Assembly (NCBI GenBank): GCA_015067185.1
Contig: SVMZ01000002.1
Coordinates: 1-64,000 of the forward strand
Source: Oscillospiraceae bacterium
GTDB lineage: Bacteria; Bacillota; Clostridia; Oscillospirales; Ruminococcaceae
Direction: 5' to 3'
DNA length: 64,000 nucleotides
The notes under the pieces were generated by a model that saw nothing but the letters and a program-made list of their open reading frames with translations, ran no database searches and was not told the origin of the DNA. Below are positions 41,585 to 50,707 of the stretch, in pieces. The translations under genes and the position numbers were made by a program. Position 1 is the first letter of the stretch, and the number at the start of each line of letters is the position of its first letter.

Positions 41585-42554
41585 TCAATATTGGGAGGTA
41601 ATACCGAAATACTCCTCTAAACACAGGCCACTGTCGTAGACCTTTTTCGCCAACTCTTTTCCCAGATAGCGGATATGCCACGGCTCATACTGATAGCCGG
41701 TGATATCTTCTTTTCCTTCCGGATAACGAATAACAAAACCGTATTTCCAGCAGTTTTCTGCCAGCCAACGACCCTCTTTCGTTTCTGCAAAGGCAAATTT
41801 CAAAGAGTTGACATCCATGGCAAGACCGGACTGGTGTTCAGAATGTCCCGGACGAGCCGATATGGTATCGGCATATTCCTTTCCATACCGGTTTACCCAG
41901 CCGTTATAAGTGTTGCGCTGTGTTTCATAGCTGCGGAAACCGGAAATGATTTCAAGGTGTATTCCCTGTTTTGTCGCATCTGCCTGCATTACCTGAAAAG
42001 CTTTATAGGTACCTCCGGTAAAACCGGGAGCATAGTCGGCAGGAAGCGTATATGTTTTATTTACGATCACAACACCGTCAACATAGGTAATACCGTCCTT
42101 TACAACAATGTCGTATCCTTTGGCGGTAGTTCCTATGAGAGTGCCGTCCTCTTCTTTCTCTGCTGCTTTCTTCTTTTGATTCCTCTTGCTGGGAATCCTC
42201 CGATGAATGCACGTTAGAAGATTCCGGTTCGACTTCTTCCGAAGATTCTTCGCCAGAACTCTCCAGCTCAGACTCTTCCGATGATTCCATCTCCGGTGCC
42301 GTCTCTGCTTCAGAACTTTCTTCTGTCTTTGACGAGTCTTCCCTGCTTTCCGGTTCTGCCTCGCCTTCTTCAGAATCCTTTGACTCTTCCCGGGAGCTTT
42401 CCGAAAAAACGGATTGTCCCGAACCTTCTATTTCTGCATCAGAACTGAAGGCATCACCAAAGCTGTAGCTGCACCCTGAGAGAAACACCATACAGACGCA
42501 CAATATCACAGCAATAACCTTGAATTCTTTCTTATTTTTTCTCTGCTGTCTCAC
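41585..42554 (-). pseudogene. VanY-like D,D-carboxypeptidase lipoprotein interrupted by a +1 frameshift
   Basis: The upstream frame (42554-42078) gives a lipoprotein signal with lipobox LSGC and a long Ser/Glu-rich spacer, then turns into basic nonsense from about residue 130. The downstream frame gives an intact M15B/VanY peptidase with SEHQSGLAMDV and EPWHIRYLG zinc motifs (to 41585). The downstream frame is open upstream of the first ATG (42070) and continues as GTLIGTTAKGYDIVVKDG, so the catalytic part joins the spacer. Removing one A from AAAA at 42174-42177 restores a single frame of about 322 residues. It may be a real mutation, a phase-variable site or a sequencing error. The GTG start overlaps plsY by 23 bases. 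Confidence 0.75.
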
Positions 42555-43197
42555 TGTTCTTTTTCTTCTTTCCCAACGAGAGTTTGCTCTCGGTTCCTTT
42601 CATCAGGCGCCCTATGTTCTCGTGATGTTTACTGATGACAATAATAGCAAAAATAATTGCAAAAATCTCATTCCAGACGAGGAAAGGACCATCTGACAGC
42701 ATCAAAATGCAGGTAATGATCGGATACACCACCGCACCGCTGATAGATGCCAATGATACATATTTGCTGGCGAGAAGAACAATCATTGCGATACCGATAA
42801 CAACCAGAAACGCTCTGTAGTCGATAATAACCATGATACCAAGACTGGTCATGGCTCCTTTGCCTCCGCGAAATTTAAAAAACAAAGGAAATACATGACC
42901 CAGCAGCACAAATAAACCAGCCACATACTGTCCATCCACAACAGTAACCGCAAAATATTCAAACAGACACTTACCTATCATTACCGCAGCCACACCCTTG
43001 AGAAAATCTCCCAAAAGCGTAGGGATTGCCAGTGCAGCACCGTAGGTTCTAAGAACATTGGTCATTCCTGCGTTTCCGCTGCCATGACGACGAACATCAT
43101 CTTTTTTAAAAATCTTACTGAAAATGATAGCAAAGTTGATGCTTCCCAAAAGATAGGAAACTACCGCTGTTATCACTCCGGCCAAAAAAATCTCCAT
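42532..43197 (-). CDS. plsY: Glycerol-3-phosphate acyltransferase
   Basis: 221 residues, five membrane helices. Conserved GSGNAGMTNVLRTYG, FRGGKG and a Gly-Ser-type loop fit PlsY, which acylates glycerol-3-phosphate with acyl-phosphate in phospholipid synthesis. Lys-rich C-terminus. It follows der with a 55-base gap, a conserved clostridial order. Confidence 0.95.
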   Translation of the reverse strand: MEIFLAGVITAVVSYLLGSINFAIIFSKIFKKDDVRRHGSGNAGMTNVLRTYGAALAIPTLLGDFLKGVAAVMIGKCLFEYFAVTVVDGQYVAGLFVLLGHVFPLFFKFRGGKGAMTSLGIMVIIDYRAFLVVIGIAMIVLLASKYVSLASISGAVVYPIITCILMLSDGPFLVWNEIFAIIFAIIVISKHHENIGRLMKGTESKLSLGKKKKNSETAEKK

Positions 43198-43252
43198 AAC
43201 TCTGTATTCTCCCGAAGCTTATTATCATTTTATTTTTTGAGCTCTGTCAAAC

Positions 43253-44572
43253 TTATTCGCCGCGTTCGCGGGAAAGAATTCTGATCGGAGTTCCTTCAAG
43301 ACCAAAGGTCTCTCTAATCTGGTTCTCAAGATATCTCTTGTAAGAATAGTGGAATAGTTTATCGTCATTGACAAACATAACAAACGTAGGCGGACGTGTG
43401 GAAGGCTGGGTAATATAGTAAATTTTAAGCCTTTTACCCTTATCCGTAGGCGGCTGTACTCTTGCTGTTGCATTGGCCAGAATATCGTTGAGCTTACCTG
43501 TTGTTATTCTCATGGCGTTGTTGGCATTGACCTGATTGATCAGCTCATACAACTGCTCCACACGCTGTCCTGTCAGTGCTGAAATAAAAATAATGGGAAC
43601 ATAGGACATAAAGCTGAGGTTCTCCTCCAGATCCTTTCTGAAGTGAGCCATCGTATTGGTATCTTTCTCCACGGCATCCCACTTGTTGACAACAACAACA
43701 CAACCCTTGCCCTGTTCATGGGCATATCCGGCTACTTTGGAATCCTGTTCGGTAAAACCGGTGGTCGCATCAATAACAATCAGACACACATCGGCGCGGT
43801 CAACAGCCATATAAGCACGCAGTACACTATATTTCTCGATAATCTCATCCACACGGCTCTTTCTGCGAATGCCGGCGGTATCGATAAAAACATACTTACC
43901 ATGCTCATTCTCAATGGCTGTATCCGTAGCGTCTCTGGTGGTTCCGGCAATGTTGGAAACAATAACCTTCTGTTCTCCTGCCATACGGTTGACCAGAGAG
44001 GACTTTCCTACATTCGGCTTACCAATAATGGCAACTTTGACCTGGTCGTCTTCGTACTCATCTCTGTCTTCAAAGTCAATATATTTGAAGCACTCATCCA
44101 GCAAATCTCCCGTACCATGACCATGCACAGAAGAAACCGCAATGGGGTCACCCAAACCGAGATTATAAAACTCATAGAACTCCGGTGGGACATCACCCAG
44201 AGAGTCACACTTGTTGACACACAAAACAATGGGCTTATTGCTCTTCTGCAGCATGGATGCCACTTCCATATCGTTGGCGGTAACACCGGAACGAATATCG
44301 GTAACAAGGATGATAACATCTGCGGTATCAATGGCGATCTGAGCCTGCTGACACATCTGCGAAAGAATGATATCTCCCGAAAACGGCTCAATACCGCCGG
44401 TATCCACCAAGCGGATCTTTTTATCCAGCCATTCACATTCGGCATAGATCCTGTCACGGGTAACACCCGGTGTATCCTCAACAATGGATATCCGCTTTCC
44501 CGTAAGTTTGTTAAACAGTGAGGACTTTCCCACATTGGGGCGTCCTACTATTGCTATAATTGGTAATTCCAT
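43253..44572 (-). CDS. der: Ribosome biogenesis GTPase Der (EngA)
   Basis: 439 residues with two tandem GTPase domains: GRPNVGKSSLFN and NKCD in the first, GKPNVGKSSLVN and NKWD in the second, and a C-terminal KH-like domain. Der acts in 50S assembly. It lies between the DUF512 gene and plsY. Confidence 0.97.
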   Translation of the reverse strand: MELPIIAIVGRPNVGKSSLFNKLTGKRISIVEDTPGVTRDRIYAECEWLDKKIRLVDTGGIEPFSGDIILSQMCQQAQIAIDTADVIILVTDIRSGVTANDMEVASMLQKSNKPIVLCVNKCDSLGDVPPEFYEFYNLGLGDPIAVSSVHGHGTGDLLDECFKYIDFEDRDEYEDDQVKVAIIGKPNVGKSSLVNRMAGEQKVIVSNIAGTTRDATDTAIENEHGKYVFIDTAGIRRKSRVDEIIEKYSVLRAYMAVDRADVCLIVIDATTGFTEQDSKVAGYAHEQGKGCVVVVNKWDAVEKDTNTMAHFRKDLEENLSFMSYVPIIFISALTGQRVEQLYELINQVNANNAMRITTGKLNDILANATARVQPPTDKGKRLKIYYITQPSTRPPTFVMFVNDDKLFHYSYKRYLENQIRETFGLEGTPIRILSRERGE

Positions 44573-44662
44573 AATTTTCTAAACCATACCTCTCTAAAAA
44601 TGCTTAAACAGAAACATTAAAACAGAGTTTTTCATTTAACAGTTCATTTGATTCCCTGATTT

Positions 44663-45979
44663 TCACCATGTTACACCAAGAAATGCATCCAGCAGCTCGG
44701 CGCCGTCATTTTCCACGGTTCTTAGCTTTATACCAAGCTGTTCACAGACATCTTCCCTTGAGACATCGTCAAGAAATACATCCTGCTCATGTCTCAGCAT
44801 AACCGAAGGAATCAGCAACTCTTCACCCAAATCTCTTCCCTTCAGCTGTGCAATCAAATCGCCACCTGTAACAAGGCCTGCCACGGTAACACTGTGCCCA
44901 AAGAAATCGTTGAGGATCGGAACCACTTCTACGGTCAATCCATCGTACTGCCGCATCGCCATAGCTGCCAGCTCTTTCATCAGAGGAGCCGCTGCTGTTC
45001 CCGTTGCCAGAGTCACTTTCCGTGCTTTTTCAATGGTATCCCCACTCTCTACCGCACGGGCAAGTTCCGCAGAAAATTCCTGCTTTGTCAAAGCGATCAT
45101 ACCAACCCCGTTTGCCAATTGAGGAAAATCCTCATAATATTCGGCTTCCGGAATGGGAATTTCCGCTTTCAGAAAAAATTCATCCGAGGGATAGACCAGA
45201 CGGGTACCGAACTTCTCAATAAAATTATCGCTCAATTCGTGTATAATGTCAATAACGTTTTGTGCTGTTTTTTGTGAATAACTTTCGAGAGGGTGCAATC
45301 CTTCCCTATGCTTAGTCAGCCCTACCGGTACACAGGCAATACTTTCCACCGCAGGGTAGAGTTTTGCCAGATCTGTAATGGATCTTTTTAACTCTTCCCC
45401 ATCATTAATTCCGGGACAGAGCACCAACTGTGTATTCATCTTCAACCCTGCTGCTGCCATCATATCCAGATATTCCAGCGAATCTGCCGCATGAGGATTT
45501 TTCATCATCATAACGCGCAGTTCCGGATTGGTCGTGTGCACCGAAACATTCACCGGACTGATATGCATTTCAATCAACCGTTCAATATCCTTCTTTTTCA
45601 GGTTGGTCAGCGTCACATAATTACCAAACAGAAAAGAAAGTCTCTCATCATCATCCTTAAAATAAAGACTCTCTCTCATACCGTGCGGCAGCTGGTCCAC
45701 AAAACAGAAGATACATTTATTGCGGCAGCTATGCTGTTTATCTATAAGGTAACTCCCGAATTCCAGTCCGAGAGGCTGATATTCATCTTTTTTTATTGTG
45801 ATTTCCCGCGGCTCACCGTTTGTTTCTACAAGGAGGGTGAGTCTGGTTTCCATGGTATAAAAATCATAATCCAGAACGTCATTGATCTCATGTCCGTTGA
45901 CCTGAACCAATGTATCCCCTTCACGTACGCCGGCCTTGTATGCCGGGGACCCCTTTTCCACGCCTGTGCATATTACCAT
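44663..45979 (-). CDS. DUF512 protein: PDZ-like plus radical-SAM-like Fe-S protein
   Basis: 438 residues. N-terminal PDZ-like segment (about 1-65: GVEKGSPAYKAGVREGDTLVQVNG). Then C85-RNK-C89-IF-C92, a CX3CX2C cluster followed by PHGMRESLYFKDDDERLSFLFGNYVTLTN, and a C-terminal DUF512 domain from about 230. The combination is a widespread clostridial family of unknown function, nearly always beside der. Possible role in rRNA or tRNA modification is only a guess. ATG chosen after GAGGTG. Confidence 0.88.
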   Translation of the reverse strand: MVICTGVEKGSPAYKAGVREGDTLVQVNGHEINDVLDYDFYTMETRLTLLVETNGEPREITIKKDEYQPLGLEFGSYLIDKQHSCRNKCIFCFVDQLPHGMRESLYFKDDDERLSFLFGNYVTLTNLKKKDIERLIEMHISPVNVSVHTTNPELRVMMMKNPHAADSLEYLDMMAAAGLKMNTQLVLCPGINDGEELKRSITDLAKLYPAVESIACVPVGLTKHREGLHPLESYSQKTAQNVIDIIHELSDNFIEKFGTRLVYPSDEFFLKAEIPIPEAEYYEDFPQLANGVGMIALTKQEFSAELARAVESGDTIEKARKVTLATGTAAAPLMKELAAMAMRQYDGLTVEVVPILNDFFGHSVTVAGLVTGGDLIAQLKGRDLGEELLIPSVMLRHEQDVFLDDVSREDVCEQLGIKLRTVENDGAELLDAFLGVTW

Positions 45980-46004
45980 CTCTGCACACCTCGCTTTTAC
46001 CCTA

Positions 46005-46034
46005 TTAAAGAAAAAAGGAGGGAAAACCCTCCTT
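46005..46034 (-). terminator. Terminator after rpmF
   Basis: AAGGAGGG (46015-46022) pairs with CCCTCCTT (46027-46034); TTTTTTCTTT follows on the minus strand. It lies about 110 bases after the rpmF stop and just before the DUF512 gene. Confidence 0.75.
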
Positions 46035-46146
46035 GATCCCGGTTTCAACTTCCGTACGATATCCTCAAAGGTATCGACAAAAGGCCTGCGTTAGCCTTGA
46101 TTCTCACAGCTGTGCAAGCCTTGATCGACCCGTTTTACCAAGCAGC

Positions 46147-46332
46147 TTATTCAGCGTTTACCTTGATAACTTCCTTGCCTTTGTAGAAACCGCAGTTGGA
46201 GCAAACTCTGTGGGGCAGCTTAAGCTCGCCGCACTGGGTGCATCTGCTGAGCGTGGGAGCCTGAAGCTTCCAAACGCTGGAGCGTCTCTTGTCGCGTCTT
46301 GCTCTTGAAACTTTACCCTTTGGTACTGCCAT
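46147..46332 (-). CDS. rpmF: Ribosomal protein L32
   Basis: 61 residues. [18 protein letters not shown] start and a zinc motif C31-X2-C34-X9-C44-X2-C47. ATG follows AGGAGGTGCAGG. It follows the DUF177 gene, the classic arrangement in most bacteria. Confidence 0.97.
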   Translation of the reverse strand: MAVPKGKVSRARRDKRRSSVWKLQAPTLSRCTQCGELKLPHRVCSNCGFYKGKEVIKVNAE

Positions 46333-46362
46333 GTCCTGCACCTCCTTCTATATTGACCGTCG

Positions 46363-46845
46363 TTATTTTAACAAATCCTTTAAAACAGCCAGCCGTGGGT
46401 CTGTTGTGTCATTCACACAGCCGCAATCGCCTTCGTTGAGATCTTTTCCGCAGATACTGCAGAGTCCTTTACAATCAGGACTGCACAGATACTTCGACGG
46501 AAGCTCCAGCAAAACATCCTCGCACGCCAGTGTCCCGAGGTCTAAAATGCCTTCGGGAACGAGAATGAAGCCTTCACTGTCTTCATTATGAAGCTCTCTT
46601 GCAACCATGTGTTCAAATTTGTAATCGAAATGCTCGGTGCATTCTTTAAGGCATCTGTCGCACAGGTAGGTCATGCAACATCCAGCGCCGTATCGAAGGC
46701 TTATCATCCCCGAACGATTTTCGACTTCGCCTTTAACCATGGCGTTCGAGAGACCATCGACTCCAAGCCCGCTGAAATCAACTTCTCCGACAAACGATAT
46801 AATCTGTCCTTCGTTTTCAAAAAGCTGCTTGATATCGATCTGCAT
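46363..46845 (-). CDS. DUF177 (YceD) protein
   Basis: 160 residues. YceD pattern: a mainly beta N-terminal half, CDRCLKECTEHF near residue 70, then LLELPSKYLCSPDCKGLCSICGKDLNEGDCGC. The clustered Cys suggest zinc binding. In E. coli and plants the family is involved in 23S rRNA processing or accumulation. It is co-transcribed with rpmF. ATG follows GAGGGAG. Confidence 0.9.
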   Translation of the reverse strand: MQIDIKQLFENEGQIISFVGEVDFSGLGVDGLSNAMVKGEVENRSGMISLRYGAGCCMTYLCDRCLKECTEHFDYKFEHMVARELHNEDSEGFILVPEGILDLGTLACEDVLLELPSKYLCSPDCKGLCSICGKDLNEGDCGCVNDTTDPRLAVLKDLLK

Positions 46846-46874
46846 TACAATCTCCCTCATGTCGGCTGTACAAA

Positions 46875-46915
46875 ATGTGGGGCAGTCCTTACGTCAGGAC
46901 ATACCTATACCACAT
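46875..46915 (-). other. Leader stem-loop of the DUF177-rpmF transcript
   Basis: ATGTGG (46875-46880) pairs with CCACAT (46910-46915), with an inner GTCCT (46885-46889) / AGGAC (46896-46900) stem. It lies between the promoter and the first start codon. It may be a regulatory leader; no known ribosomal leader class was recognised. Confidence 0.4.
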
Positions 46916-46933
46916 CCCCAAGCTACTCAAAAT

Positions 46934-46962
46934 ATTATACAATCCGTTTTATCTTTTGTCAA
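46934..46962 (-). promoter_or_regulatory. Promoter of the DUF177-rpmF operon
   Basis: Minus-strand TTGACA (complement of 46957-46962) and TATAAT (complement of 46934-46939), spacer exactly 17. Confidence 0.9.
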
Positions 46963-47012
46963 TATCAAAACTTAAATTTTTCTTTAAAAAACACAATTTC
47001 ACCGCAAAAAGC

Positions 47013-47900
47013 TTACACGAGGTGTTTGATCAGGGATTCCTTCTCCCCTTCCAGCAGATCAATCATCGGCAATTCGATCATTGTATAGCATCCTGCAGCC
47101 TGACGTGTTGCGGCTCGGGCGCATGCAACCATAATCTGTCCGGTAAGAGCGGGGTTGTTTATCTTCATGTTAAACTCAAAAAGCTGATTCTGTGTGGTGC
47201 CGGAAACACCCTTGCGCACAAGATTGACGCCATGTCCCATATCCAACAGTGCATCCACATCATCAACTGCAATAACATGCGTTTCATCATGGATAAAATA
47301 GGGATCATTTTTAATGGAAGCAGCAACGGTGTTATAATCCGCACCGTCCTCCATCTCGATATAGACCATTCTGCGATGGATGCCGGTACCTGTCGGTATT
47401 GTCATGGAAAGTGCCTTTTTCACACCTTCTTTGCCCTTTACAGCCACGGTATGTCCCATGCTCATGCCGGGGCCAAAATTGGTGTAGGTGATCCCCTTAG
47501 GGGCAGCAGCCTGCAGAAGTGTTCTGACAACAGAATCGGATCCCGGATCCCAGCCTGCCGAAATAACAGAAACAGCACCGTTCTTCTTTGCCTCTTCATC
47601 CAGCATGCATTTCAAGTCCCAAATACCGGTATGAATATCATAGCTGTCTACCGTACTGATTCCCATGGCCAGATATTTTTTCGCCTGTTCCGGCACACTT
47701 CTGGTGGGAACGCAGAGAATAGCAACATCCGGCTTTTCATCAAGCTCGTTCACATCGGCAACAACCTTCACGCCCATAATCTCTTTTTCTTCGGGATTTC
47801 TGCGGATCACTGCCAGCAGCTCCATATCTCCTGCTGCCTTTGCCGCCTCAATCGCGGCTTTTCCGATGTTTCCGTAGCCCACTACTACTGCTTTTATCAT
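47013..47900 (-). CDS. ddh: meso-Diaminopimelate D-dehydrogenase
   Basis: 295 residues. Rossmann start IKAVVVGYGNIGKAAIEA, then VDSYDIHTGIWDLKC and ISAGWDPGSDSVVRTLL and NFGPGMSMGHTVAVK, all typical of Ddh. It makes meso-DAP from tetrahydrodipicolinate in a single NADPH-dependent step, for peptidoglycan and lysine. ATG chosen after AGGAGGCG; an upstream extension lacks support. Confidence 0.93.
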   Translation of the reverse strand: MIKAVVVGYGNIGKAAIEAAKAAGDMELLAVIRRNPEEKEIMGVKVVADVNELDEKPDVAILCVPTRSVPEQAKKYLAMGISTVDSYDIHTGIWDLKCMLDEEAKKNGAVSVISAGWDPGSDSVVRTLLQAAAPKGITYTNFGPGMSMGHTVAVKGKEGVKKALSMTIPTGTGIHRRMVYIEMEDGADYNTVAASIKNDPYFIHDETHVIAVDDVDALLDMGHGVNLVRKGVSGTTQNQLFEFNMKINNPALTGQIMVACARAATRQAAGCYTMIELPMIDLLEGEKESLIKHLV

Positions 47901-48015
47901 AGCTAACGCCTCCTGAAACCGACAACCCAAAACAGAAATACGCCTGCCGGATTATCGATATTAAAATCAATCGCCATGCTCAATGCCTGCCGGCACTGCA
48001 TCAATTTACTCTGAT

Positions 48016-48044
48016 ATTATATCAAACGACTGCCCAAAACACAA
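48016..48044 (-). promoter_or_regulatory. Promoter of ddh
   Basis: Minus-strand TTGTGT (complement of 48039-48044) and TATAAT (complement of 48016-48021), 17-base spacer. The transcript would have a leader of about 105 bases. Confidence 0.7.
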
Positions 48045-48130
48045 TTATCAACATTTACAAATCTCATACTCATCAAAAAAAAATTCCAAAACATCTTCCA
48101 AAAAGTTATTTTTCATTTCGTGTATAGTAT

Positions 48131-48166
48131 GACAGCACGGAAACAGAAATCTGTTTCCGTGCTGTC
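48131..48166. repeat. Perfect 16-bp inverted repeat without T tract
   Basis: GACAGCACGGAAACAG (48131-48146) pairs with CTGTTTCCGTGCTGTC (48151-48166) around AAAT. It lies 47 bases past the stop of the DUF4349 gene but neither strand has a T run after it. With the ddh promoter and a leader mini-ORF it accounts for the 312 bases between ddh and the DUF4349 gene. Confidence 0.7.
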
Positions 48167-48212
48167 CGGGGGCTATATAAGCAAATAATGTGAGGATTTT
48201 TTATTTCATTTG

Positions 48213-49241
48213 TTATTGATCGCTTGTTTTTTCTGCTGTTTTGAGCTTTTCAGCCGCTTCCACTCTCTTTTTCTTTCTGCTTTTACCGGCTTTGATGCCC
48301 AATATCACAGCAACAGCAACGATAACCGCAAGCATAACCAGGAACGGCAGGCAGGCAACAATCACCAATACCAGCTCTTCCCAGAATTCAACAAAGGCAT
48401 CCCAACCGTTGCCGAGACGGCGAAGAATCTTCTCTCCGAAAGAAAGTTCCTTGATGGGCTCAGGTGTATATTCGATCACTTCCTGCAAATTGATAGTCAC
48501 CGTGGAATAGCTGACCTGATCTTTCAGAATTTTAAAATTGGTCATATAGCTCTCAATCCGATAACGCACTTCGGAAAGCTGTCCTTCAATACTGAGGATA
48601 TCCTCAATTGTCTCTGCTTTCTCCAACAGTTCCAACAGACGCTCTTCCTGTACCTCCAGCGATTCAATACGGGCCTGCAGATCGTAGTACTGACCGGTGA
48701 CATCATCTCTCGTCTCATAGCTGTACAGGATATTTCCCACTTCTGTCAGCGTGTTGGTGTATTCCTTATACTTCTCCGCAGGAATACGGATGGTGATATG
48801 ACAATAGCGCTCACTTTTTCCGTATCTCTCCAAGCTGACACCACTGTAATCGGAAGAGGAAACATAACCGCCCATCTTCTCAGTCATTTCAAGCAGAGTT
48901 TCATAGCTGTTGTCATATTCCTTGGTTTCAATATTATACTCGGCTGTCATGATGATCTTGCGTTCAGCCGTGGTTTCTCCCACCATACCGTCCGAAGCAA
49001 CGCCGCTTTCCGGTTCATCAAAATCCACCTCTTCATCGGCCATCTCTTCGTATTCAATGTCGGCCTCGCCCTTCATATCATCATAAGCATAGCCATTATC
49101 TGTGGATACAGAAGAAGAGTACGTCATCTCCTCTTCCATAGCCATATCGTTGGTTGCAGCGGCGCAGCCGCCAAAAAGCAATGCGGGAAGAAGCACTGCG
49201 GCAATCAGAGCAAACATTTTTTTCTTTGCTGTCAATTTCAT
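48213..49241 (-). CDS. DUF4349 lipoprotein
   Basis: 342 residues. Lipoprotein signal with lipobox FGGC; an acidic Asp/Glu/Met-rich stretch; then the DUF4349 domain: RKIIMTAEYNIETKEYDNSYETLLEM, GGYVSSSDYSG, ITIRIPAEKY, a coiled-coil part with VQEERLLELLEKAETIEDILSIEGQLSEVRYRIESY, and one C-terminal transmembrane helix with a basic tail. Family function is unknown; a wall or envelope-stress sensor has been proposed for similar architectures. ATG at 49241 follows AAAGGTGG. Confidence 0.88.
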   Translation of the reverse strand: MKLTAKKKMFALIAAVLLPALLFGGCAAATNDMAMEEEMTYSSSVSTDNGYAYDDMKGEADIEYEEMADEEVDFDEPESGVASDGMVGETTAERKIIMTAEYNIETKEYDNSYETLLEMTEKMGGYVSSSDYSGVSLERYGKSERYCHITIRIPAEKYKEYTNTLTEVGNILYSYETRDDVTGQYYDLQARIESLEVQEERLLELLEKAETIEDILSIEGQLSEVRYRIESYMTNFKILKDQVSYSTVTINLQEVIEYTPEPIKELSFGEKILRRLGNGWDAFVEFWEELVLVIVACLPFLVMLAVIVAVAVILGIKAGKSRKKKRVEAAEKLKTAEKTSDQ

Positions 49242-49388
49242 TTTCAAATCCACCTTTCTCCTCATTTACGGTTTCACATAATAGGTGCCTTTCTCTTTCC
49301 AGAATACTGCATGGTTTTAAAATTTTTTCGGTTTGTCATTTTACTGAAGCAATATGACTTTAAACTAAACGCGAAAAAAGCTTAAACC

Positions 49389-49397
49389 TGTTATAAT
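49389..49397 (+). promoter_or_regulatory. Extended -10 promoter before the GHMP kinase gene
   Basis: TGTTATAAT, a TG-n-TATAAT extended -10, without a good -35 at the right distance; about 105 bases before the GHMP kinase start. Confidence 0.5.
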
Positions 49398-49503
49398 AAT
49401 AGCATAATGAAAAGTATCGGGCAAGTATATTCTCTATACATTTACATCTCTGTCAAAATTTCCCGATAACAACATAATAAAAAATAAAGGAGCTCGGTAT
49501 TGA

Positions 49504-50622
49504 ATGAACGTAAAAGCCTCTACCCCCAGCAGAATCTGTCTGTTTGGCGAACATCAAGACTATCTCGGACTTGAAGTTATTGCCTCGGCTATCAACCTTC
49601 GTTTCAGCGCTCAGGCAAGCGATCGTTCCGATAATATTCTCGCCATAGACATCCGCGATTCTTCCGTCAGCGAACTTGGACAGAAAAACGTTGATAACCT
49701 TTATCAGCACTATGAAATTGATCTCTCCAAACCCATTATTTTTGACCAGAAGCGCGATTACTTCAAGAGTATCGTAAAACAGCTGCAAAAAGCCGGCTGC
49801 AATGTAAAGGGTGCTGACATCCGTCTCGACTCCGAGATTCCCATCGGCAAGGGAATGTGCTCCTCCACCACAATGGTACTGGTCATGACCACCGCGCTGG
49901 CCAAGCTTTGGGGCCATCCTCAGGCAGGCGATCCTATCGTGATGGCCGAACTCGCCTGGGATGCCGAGGTTGGCGAATTCGGCGAACCCGGCGGACGTAT
50001 GGACCACTATGCCTCTGCGCTCGGCGGACTGGTTCACCTTGATTTCCGTGACGGCAAGACCGCTGTCAATCCCCTCTCCTCCACCCCTAACGGCTGTTTC
50101 ATTCTCTTTGACACACTTGAACCCAAGGACACCCTCGACGTGCTCTCCAAATCCAAATATCCTACCCTTGAGGGAATCAAACAGCTCAACCCCTTCGGTG
50201 TTACATCCATCCGCGATTTCTACAACGATCCCTCCAAGGAAGAGCTTCTCTGCAAACTGGATTCCGAACACCGCAGAAAGGTAGAAGCAAACATCTCCAA
50301 CTATCGCATTCAGCGTGAAGCTCTTACCATGATCTCTTCCGGCAACATTGACGATGCTAAACTGGGTGAATTGCTCAACCGCCATCAAGCAAACCTCCGC
50401 GACGGTCTTTGCATCTCTACCAAGACTATCGATAAAATCATTGACACAGCGATTGCCAACGGTGCCTACGGCGGTAAATTCAACGGTTCCGGCGGAGGCG
50501 GCTGCCTCTATGTTTATGCCGACAAGAGTAAGACTGAAAACATCATCGGCATCATGAAAGAAATGGGTTATCCCGGTGCCGTTCTCCATACCGTAAAGGG
50601 TCTCTCCGTTGAGGAAGTATAA
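49504..50622 (+). CDS. GHMP-family sugar kinase, galactokinase-like
   Basis: 372 residues. Motif 1 PSRICLFGEHQDYLG (8-22) is the galactokinase-type GEHxDY site; motif 2 is EIPIGKGMCSSTTM (111-124), ATP binding; motif 3 is GGKFNGSGGGGCLYVY near 333. GHMP sugar kinases phosphorylate C1 of galactose, GalNAc, fucose, arabinose or heptoses. The next two genes encode a sugar-1-phosphate nucleotidyltransferase and a phosphohexomutase, so a sugar-1-phosphate to NDP-sugar route is likely. Which sugar is not fixed by the sequence. Start ATG is 11 bases after AAAGGAG. Confidence 0.85.
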   Translation: MNVKASTPSRICLFGEHQDYLGLEVIASAINLRFSAQASDRSDNILAIDIRDSSVSELGQKNVDNLYQHYEIDLSKPIIFDQKRDYFKSIVKQLQKAGCNVKGADIRLDSEIPIGKGMCSSTTMVLVMTTALAKLWGHPQAGDPIVMAELAWDAEVGEFGEPGGRMDHYASALGGLVHLDFRDGKTAVNPLSSTPNGCFILFDTLEPKDTLDVLSKSKYPTLEGIKQLNPFGVTSIRDFYNDPSKEELLCKLDSEHRRKVEANISNYRIQREALTMISSGNIDDAKLGELLNRHQANLRDGLCISTKTIDKIIDTAIANGAYGGKFNGSGGGGCLYVYADKSKTENIIGIMKEMGYPGAVLHTVKGLSVEEV

Positions 50623-50707
50623 CCCTCTGCAGAATCTCTCCCCTTGTTCGGAACAAATTATAATACATACATAACTTCATTCTTATATTGAAAGGAGTCT
50701 ATCTATC

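Noticed and set aside
42150..42190. Programmed -1 ribosomal frameshift in the VanY-like gene
   Set aside because: The required change is +1 (or loss of one base), not -1, and no slippery heptamer plus downstream structure fits.
40823..42554. Vancomycin-resistance cluster because VanZ- and VanY-like genes are neighbours
   Set aside because: No vanH, vanA/B, vanX or VanRS genes; both families are common in ordinary Clostridia, and the VanY gene is frameshifted.
47901..48015. Lysine riboswitch before ddh
   Set aside because: The leader is too short (about 105 bases) and lacks the five-helix junction and conserved loops.
49453..50589. 378-codon open frame opposite the GHMP kinase
   Set aside because: Antisense shadow; all three GHMP motifs are on the plus strand.
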